Of a stretch of 64,000 nucleotides of DNA, positions 36,541 to 48,332 are shown piece by piece. Made by a program: the position numbers and the translations under genes. Each line of letters opens with the position of its first letter. Position 1 is the stretch's first letter. Where the stretch lies: the NCBI GenBank assembly GCA_000611775.1, contig KK106985.1:1164291-1228290 (forward strand), read 5' to 3'. Under the pieces are notes generated by a model. That model was not told the origin of the DNA. It saw only the letters and a list, made by a program, of their open reading frames with translations, and searched no databases. The DNA comes from Umbilicaria muhlenbergii (taxonomy: Eukaryota > Ascomycota > Lecanoromycetes > Umbilicariales > Umbilicariaceae).

Positions 36541-39500
36541 TACTGATCACTCAGTACCTTCAGGTGAACGGTCATGTTGAAAGCAAATAAGACATGATGG
36601 CATCAACGCTTCAATCTTATCAGGTCAGTGAAACAGTTGATAATCAAGCTGAGGCAGGCCCTTCAATTAGCAGGTTTACATTATCAGTTGTTGATACTCT
36701 TACTTCTGACATCATTGATGATGATGAACATATCACTGCAGGCAACTTCAACAACATCATTAAAGATCTTGAGGCAGTCACTGCTCATAATCAGGAGGTC
36801 ATCAAGCGTCAGTGACTACAACTACAACACATATGACAAGAAATTAAGTTTAAGGACAATAAAAGGGAGCTTTAAGAGCTCAATCAACACCTGCAAGAAG
36901 GTCCTTCAACTATGACAAACTTAAGAAATGACACAGGTTCATCACATGAATTATGATGTTGAGTTACAACAGATATCACACCTCCCCCTTTTCAACACCT
37001 TATAAAGTCATGAGAGCCTCATCTTTATGCAGGAGGTGTCAAAGTCATGAGATGAAGACTTTAAGAATACCTGAATGAAATCAATCAGAACCAGGAGCTG
37101 ATGTCAGAGCAATTTTTTACTGAATGAGATTTCATCATCTGAGCAGGCATCTACCTTGAGAAAACAGTCATGAGTGACTGATGAAAGCAAAAAAAGCAGC
37201 ATGATCACACCTGAGTCACTTATGACAACTTTTTAAAGATTTTAAAGAAGAACCTATCCCCTGATGAAGACATGAATGAACAAAATATCATCACCTTCAA
37301 TACAGTTGAACTTCACAGTCATGATACAATCACCTCCTGATATGATAAATTATCAGAACTCTACTGCTTCCTTTCAGCTTCACACAAGGAAATTGATGAG
37401 ATGCTCATTTGAGATCACTGATGATCAAGGCTTCCTCATCACATTCTGACTGAACTATGACGTTGAGATCTGACGCAGGTTGCAAGACAGTCAGTGCAGG
37501 AAATTTCAGCACATCTTGATGTCATCATTAATCATGAACTGTTCTGAAGCTGCTCAGACACCAAAAAGAATCATCAAAGCAAAACTGACAACAATGACAA
37601 AAGTATGACACAGACGTCATACTATGACAGAAAAGAATCTTTCACTGAACAATAAACCTCTCACCCTCAACAATTCAATCATGAAAGAGGAAACAATTCA
37701 TGAGGCTTTTATCAAGAAAGTAGTCATGATCAAAGCTGAAATTCAAACCACATATCAGTTGCAGAGAAAGTGATCATGACAACAATGCAGATGTTCACAG
37801 GACCCTCATGCTGACAAGAAGATTTTATTCTTAAGAATGAAGTGAATGCATGAAAAGCAGCAGGCCTCTGTATCAAGTGTGAAGTCATCAATCATTGAAC
37901 AAATAAATGTATGACAGGATGATTGACAGCAGTCATTACTGTGATTAATGCAAATAAATGACTCACAGTCAACCTTCAGCTCATCTTCTTACTTATCATT
38001 GATGATATCTCACATCTGATATCAGGGCAGCTAGAGGTGAACTCTCATACAACAAGGGATGATCTGAAGAAAAAATATTCATATATTATCAACAACAGCA
38101 GCCAGGGCAATACAATCACATGAAATGTTGTCAATAAGCTGTCCCTATCAACTGAATCCTATGAGGCTCAAGGCAATGCATGAGGTAATGTGATTGAGCT
38201 ATCAGAGTCTGTTGTACTGATGATTACAGCATATGACACTGACGGTCAACCTTACCACTATAGCAATCATTTTTTTATCACACAAGACAACACATCAGCT
38301 CCTTTTGTCCTCAGGCTATCATTTCTAGTTCATGCAAACTCAAATCACTACTATGATATGGGTAAATTCTTATGAAGAAAGCCAAAACATACTACTGCAC
38401 ATCATATATTCACTGCTGATGAAAAGAAGGTGTTGAAGAATGTCTTATGTATGAACAACCTCATCATTACTGACTGCTTTATAGGGCCGGCGGACCTAGT
38501 GGCTGATATGGAAAAATATACCCTACAGATGAACTTGTTGTGATATGACAAAAAGTATGACAATGTTTATGACAGTTTACCTCCTGAATATCATGACTTC
38601 ACAGACATATTTTAAGCAGCTGAGAAGCAGTCTTTACCTGAAAGAGGTTCACATGATCATGTCATTGACTTGAAATCAGGGCAGCAACCTTCATTTAAAA
38701 AGTTATATTCAATGTCCTCAGCTGAGTTCAATGTACTGAAGGTATATCTAGATGATGTTATGAAGGCAGGCATAATCTGCAAATTAATATCACCTGCAGC
38801 TTCACCTGTTATGTTTGTACCAAAATCAGACAGCAGCCTATGACTAGTCATTGATTATAAGCGCTTAAATGATATTATCATTAAAAATCACTACCCACTA
38901 CCACTTATATCAGACATGTTGAATCATCTTCAAGGAGCTAAGAAGTTCACTAAGCTGAACTGCAAGAATGCATATAATTGAATATGAATCAAGGGTGAAG
39001 ATGAGTGGAAAACAGCATTCTGAACATGATTCAGCCTGTTTAAATATCTTGTCATGCCTTTCAGTCTCATGAATGCTCCTGCTATGTTTCAGGCATTCAT
39101 TGATAAGGCTTTTAATGAGTTCCTTGATATAATCTGCATGATTTATCTAGATGATATCCTGATCTTCAGCAAAGATGAATCTGAACATGAAGAGCATGTA
39201 TGACAAGTATTAACTGCATTATGATGTCATGATCTTCACCTTAAGATCAGCAAATGCTTCTTTAATGCAACAGAAGTGAACTTCCTGAGGTTTAAAATCA
39301 ATACTGAAGGCATACATATGAGTTCAGAAAGGATTCACGCCATTGAAGAATGACTATCCTCAGAGAACATTCATGAATTGCAGGTCTTTCTAGGCTTCAT
39401 CAACTTTTTCTGAAGGTTTATAAGAGATTATTCATGAATTGCAGCATCACTGTTAAATCTCCTGAAAACAGGAAAGAATAAAAAGAAGATTAAGGATACA

Positions 39501-40322
39501 TCATTCTCTCCTCTTCAGTCTCAACAGACTGCTATTAAAAGAAAGCAGAACAGCCTGACCTCATTGTGAAGATTCAATACAGAGTATTCAGCATGTAACC
39601 TGCAAGTTGAAGAAGAGTTATAACAAGAAAACATCATACCTGCCTCTTTTTCACTCTCAGGAGTCACATTGAAAGTGTTTAATGCTTTGAAGGAGACCTT
39701 CATGAGTGCTTCATTACTATATTATTTCAATGAAAACAAACTCATGAGGGTTGAAACAGACGCCTCTGAATTCACAATTGATGAAATTTTAACACAACAC
39801 TTCAAGGTTGATGATCAATTGCACTGATTATCAGTTACTTACTACAGCAAGAAGCTGCTAAATACTGAGACCTGATATGATACAGATGAGCAAGAGCTCC
39901 TTGTCATCATGAAAGTCATGCATCATTGATGACACTACTGTCAGGGTGCTAGACACCAAATTGTTGTACTGACTGATCATGCAAACCTTGTTTGGTTCAT
40001 GACTACCTCAAACCTCACATGAAGGCAGCTCAAGTGAGCTGAAAAGCTCACTGAGTATGACTTTAAGGTCACATATCAAGAGGGCAAGAAGAACTCTGCT
40101 GACAGTCTGTCAAGATGACCTGATTATGAACTGCTGAAGGCTGTCAGTACCTCAATCATCACTGAAATAATGCAACAGTCCTTTCATTTAGGAAGCAAGG
40201 ACTATAAGTCAGTGCAGGAGAAATTATACACGCTTGTCACAATGATGCTGCAGTCAAGACACTCAGTATGACAGGAGCTACAACAAGAGAACATCATACC
40301 TGTCACAATGAATACTACTGAT

Positions 40323-40590
40323 ATGATGAACACTGAAGATGGTGGTCTCATCAGAACATCAGTGGTGCAGAATCTATCTGCTTAAGAAGAAGCAAGTCAT
40401 GATGAATATGTCAGTATGATGAATACTGAAGCTGATGGCATGACTGAAACATCAGCAGTCCGTGACCTATATGCTCAAGAAGCAAGCCGTGATGAATATA
40501 TCAATATGATGAATACTGAAGCTGATGATATGACTGAAACACCAGCAGTTCATGACCTACATGCTCAAGAAGCAAGCCGTGACTGAATAA
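40323..40590 (+). repeat. about 90-bp tandem repeat in the GypB RNase H-integrase linker
   Basis: Three diverged copies start at about 40323, 40416 and 40506 (shared start ATGATGAAYACTGAAG), in multiples of three bases. They encode a repeat of about 30 residues containing MNTEADGMTETSAV and AQEASRDEY. Confidence 0.75.
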
Positions 40591-42384
40591 AAGAGCTTAA
40601 GTATGCAGAGCCTCAGCAGCACTCAATCAAGGATAGCTCAGCAAACACTGCAGCTATGAACAGTGATGCAAGTCACATTTCTATTAGCCTTTAAATTGAG
40701 GATAGTGCTTCTGCTGACACTGTTAAAGCGCTTCAACTCATGTCTACTCACTCACCAATAGGTGAGGAGATAACAGCTTATACAAGAATATTTATCAAAC
40801 AACTTAAACATGTGATTCATACTGAGCAGTCAAAAGACAGTTTGATACAATGAGTATAACAGGGATTAACTACCCCTTTTGAGGATAAAAACAACTTGAC
40901 TGAGTCTGAGATGACAAATATGAATATAGACATGAACCCTGAGATGATCATGACATCAGAAATGCAGCCAAATATGACATTTATACTGTCAAATATATGA
41001 AAATGTTGGCAAGAAATAGATGATGTCATACATTATGATGATAAGATCTACATTTCACAGAACCCTGCCCTTCACAATGCAGTGATCAGTTGATTTCATG
41101 ATGATGTTTTTGCAGGTCATTTCAAGAAGTCAAGAACTGCAAAATTAATGCAGTGATCTTATGACTGATCTGACACTGTCAGAGATGTATGACGTTACTG
41201 TCATGACTGTGTTGAATGTCAAAAGGTGAAGCCAGCTCATCACAAATCATACAAGTTATTAAACTCATTGTCAGTCTCAACTGAGCTGTGACATATGATG
41301 ACAATGAACTTCATTACAGATCTGCCACTGAGCAGCACATATGAAAGTATGACATGAGATTCAATCCTTGTCATAGTTGATAAGTTGACCAAAATGGCTC
41401 ACTATATTTCAGTACAGAAGACAATGTCAGTTGCTGACTTCATTGAAGTGTTTATTCAGGACATAATTAAGCATCATGACATGTTAAAAGTTTTAATCAC
41501 AGACAGAGACAAGCTGTTTATGTTGAAGCAGTGAATCAGCTTCTGCTTTCACATGCAGTGTCATCATAACATGTCAACAGCTTTTCACTCACAAACTGAC
41601 AGTCAAACAGAGAGGCAGAACCAGTCCCTGAAGATGTATTTATGCATATTTGTTGACAAGCAGCAAGAGGACTGAGTGAAGCTTCTACTCTGCATGAAGT
41701 TCTCATACAACAACTTCATACATGCTGCTATGAGAAAGAGCCCCTTTCAGCTTAACTTAAAGTGAGATCCTCAGATGAGCCTAAGTAAGCTGCTTATACA
41801 GCACTCACATGAACAAATAAGACTTTATGCAGACACACAGCAGCTTCAAGATCAAATTGCAACAGCTTAAGAGCAGCTACAACAGGTCAATGAGACATAT
41901 GCAAACTATTATAATCAGCGCTGAACGGAGATAACATTCAAAGAAGGTGATTTAGTACTGATCAATGAAAAGAATGTGTCAGTGAACAAGCAGATGAAGA
42001 AACTGCATTGAAAAAAGCTCAGCTCATTCATGATATGACATGTGATAAGTCAGTCATCATACAAACTTGACCTCTCAGAGGATTGAAACATTTATAACAT
42101 ATTCAACATCACTCTATTGAAGTCATTTCAAGACACATGTCATGTGTTCTCTGCATTGACAGGAAAAGACCTACTACTCAACTGAGATGAGGAGTGAGAA
42201 GTTGAGGCAATTGTGAATAACCACATTCATGACAGCAGGCTTCAATACCTCATCAAATGAAAGCTGACAGATCAGGTGTGAGATGACACATGAGAGTCAA
42301 CACACTTCATCTGCAATGCAAAGACAAAAATGCAGAAATTTCATGCTGACAACTCTGACAAACAGAAATTCAGGCAAGCCTTAA

Positions 42385-42600
42385 GACATGATCCTTCAAG
42401 ATCAATTGAAAGACTGTCACAAAAGTCATGAGCCTTAAGATGTGACCCTTCAAGATCAATTGAGAGGCTGTCACAAAAGTCATGAGCCTTGAGACATAGC
42501 CCTTTGAGATCAATTAAGAGGCTGTTGCATAAGTCATGAGCCTTAAGATGTGACCCTTCAAGATCAATTAAGAAGCTGTTGCAAAAGTCATGAGCCTTAA
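42385..42600 (+). repeat. 54-bp tandem repeat downstream of GypB pol
   Basis: Four copies with exact 54-bp spacing (CATGAGCC at 42427, 42481, 42535 and 42589) contain the near-palindrome TTCAAGATCAATTGA. They lie just after the chromodomain. Confidence 0.8.
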
Positions 42601-43245
42601 AAACTGAAAACTTTGTCAGCTTTGTTAACCTGATCTTCTATGATGAAGCCTGTGCTCTACAATAAGTATGACAGGAGTTATGATGCTACAATGCTATGAC
42701 AGGATCTTTAATAGAATTACTGCATGAACTACATTATCACAAACATGTCACATTGCAGAGAACACTTAAGCACAGAAGCATTTCATTTCAGGTTCAAAGA
42801 TCAAAATGAACCTGAGATCAACACCTTCACTCAACCTTTCATCAGCATCATGTCAAGTCATCCTCATTTATCTACTTGTCTTCTGTCATCTCAAATTCTT
42901 TTTTGTTGTCTGATGAAGCCTCTGACCTCATCTCCTCAATGCAGCGCTGCTCACAGAGTTTGATATACTCTTGATGATGATGAGATTGATGAGTGTTGAG
43001 GATGTGAAGAGCGTGAGCAGTGCCCTTTGATAAGACAGCAAGGGCCTGAATGAGCTCCTCAGAACTACTGAATTAACACATTTTGACTCAAAGGAGTCAA
43101 GAAACTCATATTGAGGAGTGACTGCAGAGGGCGCAGAGGGTGCCAGTAGTGACTGATAAGAAGCAGCAGCATGAGGAATTGATCAGCTGTCAAGCGCTAT
43201 ACAACAATTAGCATATCAATAGTACAACAGTGCAACAGTACAGCA

Positions 43246-43340
43246 GTATGACAAAATGTTGTATGTATGACAGTATGACAAAATGTTGTATGTATGACAG
43301 TATGACAAAATGTTGTATGTATGACAGTACAACAAAATGT
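43246..43340 (+). repeat. 27-bp tandem repeat in GypB 3' region
   Basis: The unit GTATGACAAAATGTTGTAT plus TATGACA recurs at 43246, 43273 and 43300, with a weaker fourth copy. The motif resembles the GTATGACAGTA repeats at the start of the LTR. Confidence 0.75.
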
Positions 43341-44434
43341 CATAAGTACAACAAGTACATCATATTCATACTAAATGAAACAAAATGAAAGGGGATTAAA
43401 AAAGGCAGACTTACAGTGTGCTGTCACCCCTCCTGTCATCATAGGCACGCGCGCGTGAAACAACAACACCAGAGCTCTCAGAGGCCAGGGCAGTGATGAT
43501 TGAAGACTTCATCATGCATTGATCATGAGGGTTGTGAAGTGATGTGCAACAAGCGCAGGCTGAATTGACCTGTGACATGAAGCACTGATCAACTTCAGCT
43601 CTTCTGCAAGAGCCACAGTGAGCAGTATCTGACAACATGTGACTGAGGTTCTCTCAAATCACACGCTCATGATGATGGGCCTGCTGCACGTGAGCCGGCA
43701 GTGAGGTATCATCACAACATCACACAGAGCAGGAACTGCTGCTGAAGACATCACTCAGAGGTAGACACTTGACCCTCTTCAGGCACTGAACAGTCAGTTT
43801 TATCATCCTGTTTCCTCATCTCTTTCTGAAGGTGTTGATCACCACAGTTTCATTCACTGACTCTGACTCAGAGCCCTCCTCATTGCACTGAGCTCAGAGA
43901 TCAACGGGCTTCCCTGATGGAGGCGGGTCTCCACCGTTGTCCACGGCCGTGGGTTTGAGAGTTCAAGTATTGATTGCCTATATACCATGTTAGCATCCAT
44001 ACGAAGTATGACAGGAAGTATGACACCACAAATGAGGCGTGAGCTGCAAGCTCCACAACGCTCCCTCCATGAGGTGGACACCTCTGCAATGGGGGATGGC
44101 GCCATGGAGTCACCAGGTCGCTCAATGAGCTGCGGAAAAGCCATGGGAAGTATGATGACATGTCATAAGAGAGATGACGAAGAAGAAACACAAGGGAAGG
44201 GCGTTTTGAACCTACAGTAAACATTTTGATTTCAATGTTTATGTTAGGAGGAACTTACTGCCAGGCGTGATATCATAACAATTAAGTGAGGCATGTGACC
44301 AGCCTTACCCTAGCGCGGTTTCACACCCTCACCCTACATGGCCAACCACCTACCAGGCCATCATGGTGATGTCTATGATGACGGATTCAGAGTCAATTGG
44401 CACCGGGGACGGCGCCATGGGAAGGGGAATGCTA

Positions 44435-44718
44435 TGTCAGGGCCACCATATAATAGTACGACAGTACAACACTAGTACGACACTATAGTACAACACTATA
44501 GTACGACATTATATAGATATGATGACTCAGCGCCTAGCGCCTTGGCATCAAGTGAAAACTCTTCACAAGGAGGTTCGGAAACCTGCTTCCTCAGTGATCA
44601 GTTTTGCCACCGAATAGAAGACGTATAACCATTGCATTGGCCCCATCATGACTATATTGCCTACGACACCCCGTTCAAACACCACTACGACGCTCTGTCG
44701 TACACCCCGTCTCTTACA
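44435..44718 (+). repeat. GypB 3' LTR (less mutated)
   Basis: This 284-bp LTR runs from TGTCAGGGCCACC to CTCTTACA and retains most CpG sites that are lost in the 5' LTR. A purine-rich stretch (GGGAAGGGGAAT, 44419-44430) just upstream fits a polypurine tract. Confidence 0.93.
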
Positions 44719-44723
44719 GTAAT

Positions 44724-45414
44724 GAGCCACAATTTCAAGCATGACCAGAGCATTGAGAGAAGTTCATAGATTAAATGAGAAATGTATAAGACTCTTGCTG
44801 ATGTGTAATGACTGCTTAATCTCTTCCTTCTTATGCTGAAATTCCCTCATAATCCACCCCCTTATTGTGTCTTCATCAAGGGGCAACATACTGAGAACTG
44901 TGGTGAATATCATGGATAGAAAGGCTCAAAAGAAGATGTTTTCAACAATTGAGAAAGGTATGTGCATACAGACAATCCAGTGAATTAAGGCGGTGTGAAA
45001 GGCGTCATAACTGATACAGGAAATCAGGCTACCAAAGGTACTTCCTCTCTGCTGCTGCTTCAGGACTGAGGCTGTAGTTGATTGATCACTCTTTGTAACT
45101 TGATGTTTATTTCTAAGATGTCCTTCAATGTGATCTGTTCCTTTCTTGACAAATGTGGTCTTACAGAGACTGCAAAGCCAGAATTTCTGCTTGTCTTCAG
45201 CTGCAATCAGCTCCGTACCATGCTTCCATATCCATGATGTATTTACACCTTTTACTGAGCCTGCAAGAGCAGTTGCTTTGATGTATGAGACCCCCTGTAC
45301 AGTGATTCAGTCACTAGGCGCCAGAGAGTCTAGAATGAAAGGATTGAGGCCAGCGGTGTCAATGTTGATTGAGGGTAGCGAGCTGAGTTCACTGATAGTG
45401 TCACTGAAACTCAT
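44724..45414 (-). pseudogene. hAT transposase, N-terminal piece with BED-type zinc finger
   Basis: Translation from the ATG at 45414 gives MSFSDTISELSSLPSINI and then a zinc-finger block with WIWKHG, WLCSLCKTTF and HIEGHLRNKH (Cys-Cys-His-His spacing of BED fingers, about 45240-45110). This is the DNA-binding end of a hAT transposase. The reading breaks off at 44724, where the GypB insertion and its GTAAT duplication intervene, and resumes at 36256. At least one in-frame stop is present in the N-terminal region, so the enzyme is dead. Confidence 0.8.
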
Positions 45415-45504
45415 GTTGAAGGTTGAGGCTCAATTTTCTATGAATTTGTTTGAATTTCGTTGATTTTTGTCTATCTACAACTACGTATGCCCTATTCACT
45501 TTTT

Positions 45505-45587
45505 CACCCCCCCTCAGTAACCTCCGTTAGGGCCTTGGCATCGGGGGGCCCCCCGGGGGTTCATGGGGGGGGGGTTTCGGAACACTG
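45505..45587. repeat. hAT right terminal inverted repeat region
   Basis: The sequence reads CCCCCCTCAGTAACCTCCGT, then a CCTTGGCATCGGGGGG block and a GC-rich palindromic tract, and ends GTTTCGGAACACTG at 45587. The MITE at 57941-58225 ends with a near-identical block, showing common descent. Confidence 0.8.
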
Positions 45588-46497
45588 AGACTACCCGATC
45601 CAGATGGTGTCTTTTTCCGGCAGGAGCAAAGGCAGTGACACTAGCTCGTTTTGCCTGGAGTACTTTTGCAGAAGGAGGAGGACGCTTGCGAGCGGTCGAC
45701 GGACCGGCGCTCTCGGTGAACATAGCAGTATCCTTCAAGTCTGGATCTGTTCGGTAGGCATGCTCGATTTCAGCTTCGAGAAGTTCGTCGACACAGCGGT
45801 CAAAGACGAAGTTCTTGAACTCTTCGGTAGTTGGCTCAAGGATGCTTTCAATGTCGATCATTTCAGCCTTCGCAGTCCTCGCAGCGTTTTCCATTTTGTC
45901 AGTGCTGTCAGTCGTCAACCTGGCAATTTGCTCGTCCGCAACAAGACCCAAGTAGGCCTCCCGGGCAAGAAAGCTGCGCGGATGGTGATGACGTTCAAAG
46001 CACGCATCCCAAAAGGCCGTGTCGAGAGCAGAGGTGGGCCTTGTCTGGGCCCAATCCTCCTCGATCGCAATTAGTCGATTGCGAGTATCGTTACAACAAA
46101 TGCTGAACTGATAGGGTGGCAGATCATTGTATGCCAGAAAACGAAGCTCGACTACGATTCCTTCCTTGTTCCGGCTACCAAACTCGCCCTTAACTTCCTC
46201 CAGATCAACAAGGTCGTAGCCATCCGGAGTATATCTACCTGTCAGTCAGCACAATGGCATGATAACACACGGATGCACTTCGAAAGGGAGGTTAAGGGGT
46301 TCACAGTAGTAAACAACCAGGTTCAGTGAAAAAGTTTTATGTATTGCTAGAAACAGACATACAGCAGTGGTTTAAAAGCACCCCTGGTATTAACAATCAG
46401 TACAAGCATCAGAAAAGATCGTACCCAAGGCCACGCACTGATCGAGTGGTATTTCGTTGCAGCCAACGGCTTGGACATCCTTAAATAAAGGTGCCAT
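45588..46497 (-). pseudogene. gene A, 5' portion (host gene split by hAT insertion)
   Basis: The likely start is the ATG at 46497 (MAPLFKDVQAVG), followed by one or two short introns whose exact ends I could not settle. A long open exon at 46234-45588 then begins YTPDGYDLVDLEEVKGEFG and includes VVELRFLAYNDLPP, DTAFWDACFERHHH and FLAREAYLGLVADEQI. It ends with a basic, proline-rich tail (PSTARKRPPPSAKVLQAKR). The frame runs straight into the hAT terminus and resumes at 8704. The paralogue at 47172-48332 aligns along its length. I do not recognise the family; no membrane segment or signal peptide is visible. Confidence 0.75.
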
Positions 46498-47171
46498 TGA
46501 AATCTGCTAGGATTAGCTAAGCTTCTCATATTGGTGTGGAGAGCTTAGAGCAGACTTACTCGTTGTGGTTGAGACGAATGCGATAAGTGACGTGTATTGC
46601 CCCTAGATATATGCCGTTGCGGAGATAATTGAATAAATGTAAAGCTTGTCCACTAGAGGGAGAGCAATTTGCCAGGAGCGAAAGGATTAAAAGGTGCGTA
46701 CGTTCTCGAAGTCGATGATGTGGACTGATGTTGTAGGAAGAAGGTGATCGTCTTAAAACAGAAGGTATAAGTACTCCTCGATGAACACACACAAGAGAGG
46801 CGAGCCCTAGGCGTTCTAAAGTGAAAGTGTTATAGCTCCTAAAAGACTCATCGTGTCATGGTGACCTCCCATACACTTTCCCAGAAACAGACGCCACCTG
46901 TTGTACGATTCTTAGCATGAGAAAGTGGTGTGTTATCTTTATAAGGCCGACAAATAATCTGTTCAGAGCCAAGCAGTATCGCCACCTCAAGATGGCCACC
47001 GTCCTTTCGTTCAAACGCCTGGAGTCGTCGCCTTCCCTTTTGCTCAAAAGAAAGTCTACTTTCTAAGAGGCTTGCAACCCTTGGAAGAAACTAGTACCTC
47101 TTCTTCCTCCTGGATAAATTCGAGAAGACCTAGCAAACAAGTAGACTTATTGTTCGGCAAAAGAAACATAG
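46498..47171. other. intergenic between gene A and its paralogue
   Basis: Upstream of gene A and downstream of its paralogue. Short open frames on the minus strand (46792-46556, 47047-46856) show no recognisable domain. I see no repeat or RNA gene here. Confidence 0.5.
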
Positions 47172-48332
47172 TTACGAACGTGCAATGTACAAAGCTGGTA
47201 GCGGCTTCTCCGCCACCATGCTCATTTTCCGCAAATCATCCTGAACGAAGTCAACCGAGGACTCCTAAATGCCCAATAGCAAGTTATAAGTGCATCTTAT
47301 TCCAAAGATCTTACCGCAGTGAAAGCAGCATAAATAGAGTCCTGCTGCGCTCTCGTGAGCTTAGCCATTCGGTACCAAGGCACATTTTTCGCTTCCGGAC
47401 AAACTCATTGGTCCCGAAAGGTGCTTTGCTGCTTTTGGAAGAAGTTGGTGTGGTCTATGATAGGCACACGATCGAAGCAAAATCGCTTCGACGTAAGCGC
47501 ACAGGGAGTGATCTTAGTTTACTTGACATGAGCAGTGGCCGACGGGCGCTTGCGAGCGGAGACTGGGGACACCGAGCCGCTACCGAAACCGCTCAGGCCG
47601 CCTTCGATCTCCGCATGGACTGATTCGTCTGTTGAGCGAAATCCCAGGTGGCCGAGTTCCTTGGCTGCCTTTTCACCTACGGAGTTCGAAGGATACCATC
47701 TCATTCTTAGCAGTCTGGCCTGCCTTGTCCATATCAATAACACACGCTTTGGCTCGCTGCGCGATCTGGTCGTCACCCGCGAGGTCCAGATAAGCCTTGC
47801 GGGCGACGAAGCATCAAGGAGTGTAATGGCGTTCATGATAAAGCATCCCAGAAGGCAGTGTTGATGGCAGTGGCTTGAATCCCAGCAAACCAGGTCTCTT
47901 TAGTTGTAACGAGCCGATTATGTGTTCCCGAAGTAGAGGTACTGAATTCGCTTGGTGGGATGTCAATGTAGGCGAGAAATCATAGCTCGTGCATAATGCC
48001 ATCTTTGGTAAGGGTGCCAAAGTCTCCTTTGAGATCCATGAAATCCCCAGTGTCGTAAACGTCGGGTACATATCTGGGTGCGAGTCAGTCACACGTCAGA
48101 GCCATGAGAGAAGTTTATACATTTCGGAGATGTAATTGAGGCATGGTCAAGGTGCTTATTATACGTGAACGGGGGACGGTAAAAGAGTACGATAGACCTA
48201 CAGCAATGGCTCAAGCTTTCCTGTAGAGATACATCAGTATGCGAACCCGGCATCGAAGAAGTAAACCACCCACGGCTCCAGTGCAATTCCGTTGCCGCCC
48301 ACAGGCTTGATCTCGTCGAGAAGGGGTGCCAT
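47172..48332 (-). pseudogene. paralogue of gene A, decayed
   Basis: The ATG at 48332 gives MAPLLDEIKPVGGNGIAL, matching the start of gene A. A main exon from 48073 contains DFMDLKGDFGTLTKDGI, FLAYIDIPP, NTAFWDA and FVARKAYLDLAGDDQIAQ, all aligned with gene A. RMAKLTRAQQDSIYAAF follows, then a 50-bp intron (47314-47265) and a last exon (47264-47172) that ends with the TAA at 47174-47172. At least three in-frame TGA codons sit where gene A has arginine (for example before FLAYIDIPP and before the FVARKAYL block). This fits CGA-to-TGA transitions. It is therefore a pseudogene, or a gene with further unrecognised introns, which is less likely. Confidence 0.72.

Larger units (their letters stand above)
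36257..44718 (+). mobile_element. GypB Ty3/gypsy chromovirus, full-length copy
   Basis: An 8462-bp element with 284-bp LTRs and the target duplication GTAAT (36252-36256 and 44719-44723), inserted in the hAT transposase. Gag starts near 36594, with a CIKCEVINH zinc-knuckle region near 37870. RT lies at about 38640-39420 (YLDDILIFSKDE near 39144) and RNase H at 39690-40010. The integrase, at about 41020-41900, has an HHCC zinc region near 41095-41240, and a chromodomain-like block lies at about 42180-42330. A 1.3-kb CpG-richer 3' region (43400-44434) precedes the 3' LTR. All expected parts are present in order, but there are many breaks. Confidence 0.92.
8711..45587 (-). mobile_element. hAT DNA transposon, expanded to 36.9 kb by nested retrotransposons
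   Basis: Terminal inverted repeats CAGTGTTCCGAAAC (8711) and GTTTCGGAACACTG (ending 45587) bound the element. Its own sequence is only about 2.5 kb, in three pieces: 45587-44724, 36256-35571 and 9627-8711. Read in that order on the minus strand these give a BED-type zinc finger, the transposase core and the hAT dimerisation domain. GypA elements occupy the second gap and a GypB element the first. The flanks carry GTAGTCT-type sequence on both sides (gene A sense strand), but seven extra bases lie between it and the left terminus, so the 8-bp target duplication is imperfect. Confidence 0.88.

Noticed and set aside
43854-44224. Overlapping open frames on both strands near 44 kb as host genes
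   Set aside because: They lie inside the GypB element between pol and the 3' LTR, and no frame has a recognisable domain. The openness follows from higher GC content.
9628-44718. Pervasive in-frame TGA in retroelement frames, as if TGA were read as an amino acid (altered genetic code)
   Set aside because: The host genes in the same window (bZIP, SPF30-like, BFR2) use TGG for tryptophan and end in ordinary stops, including TGA. The TGA excess is explained by C-to-T decay.
45514-46106. Plus-strand frames of 64-156 codons opposite gene A
   Set aside because: They mirror the minus-strand exon supported by alignment to the paralogue.
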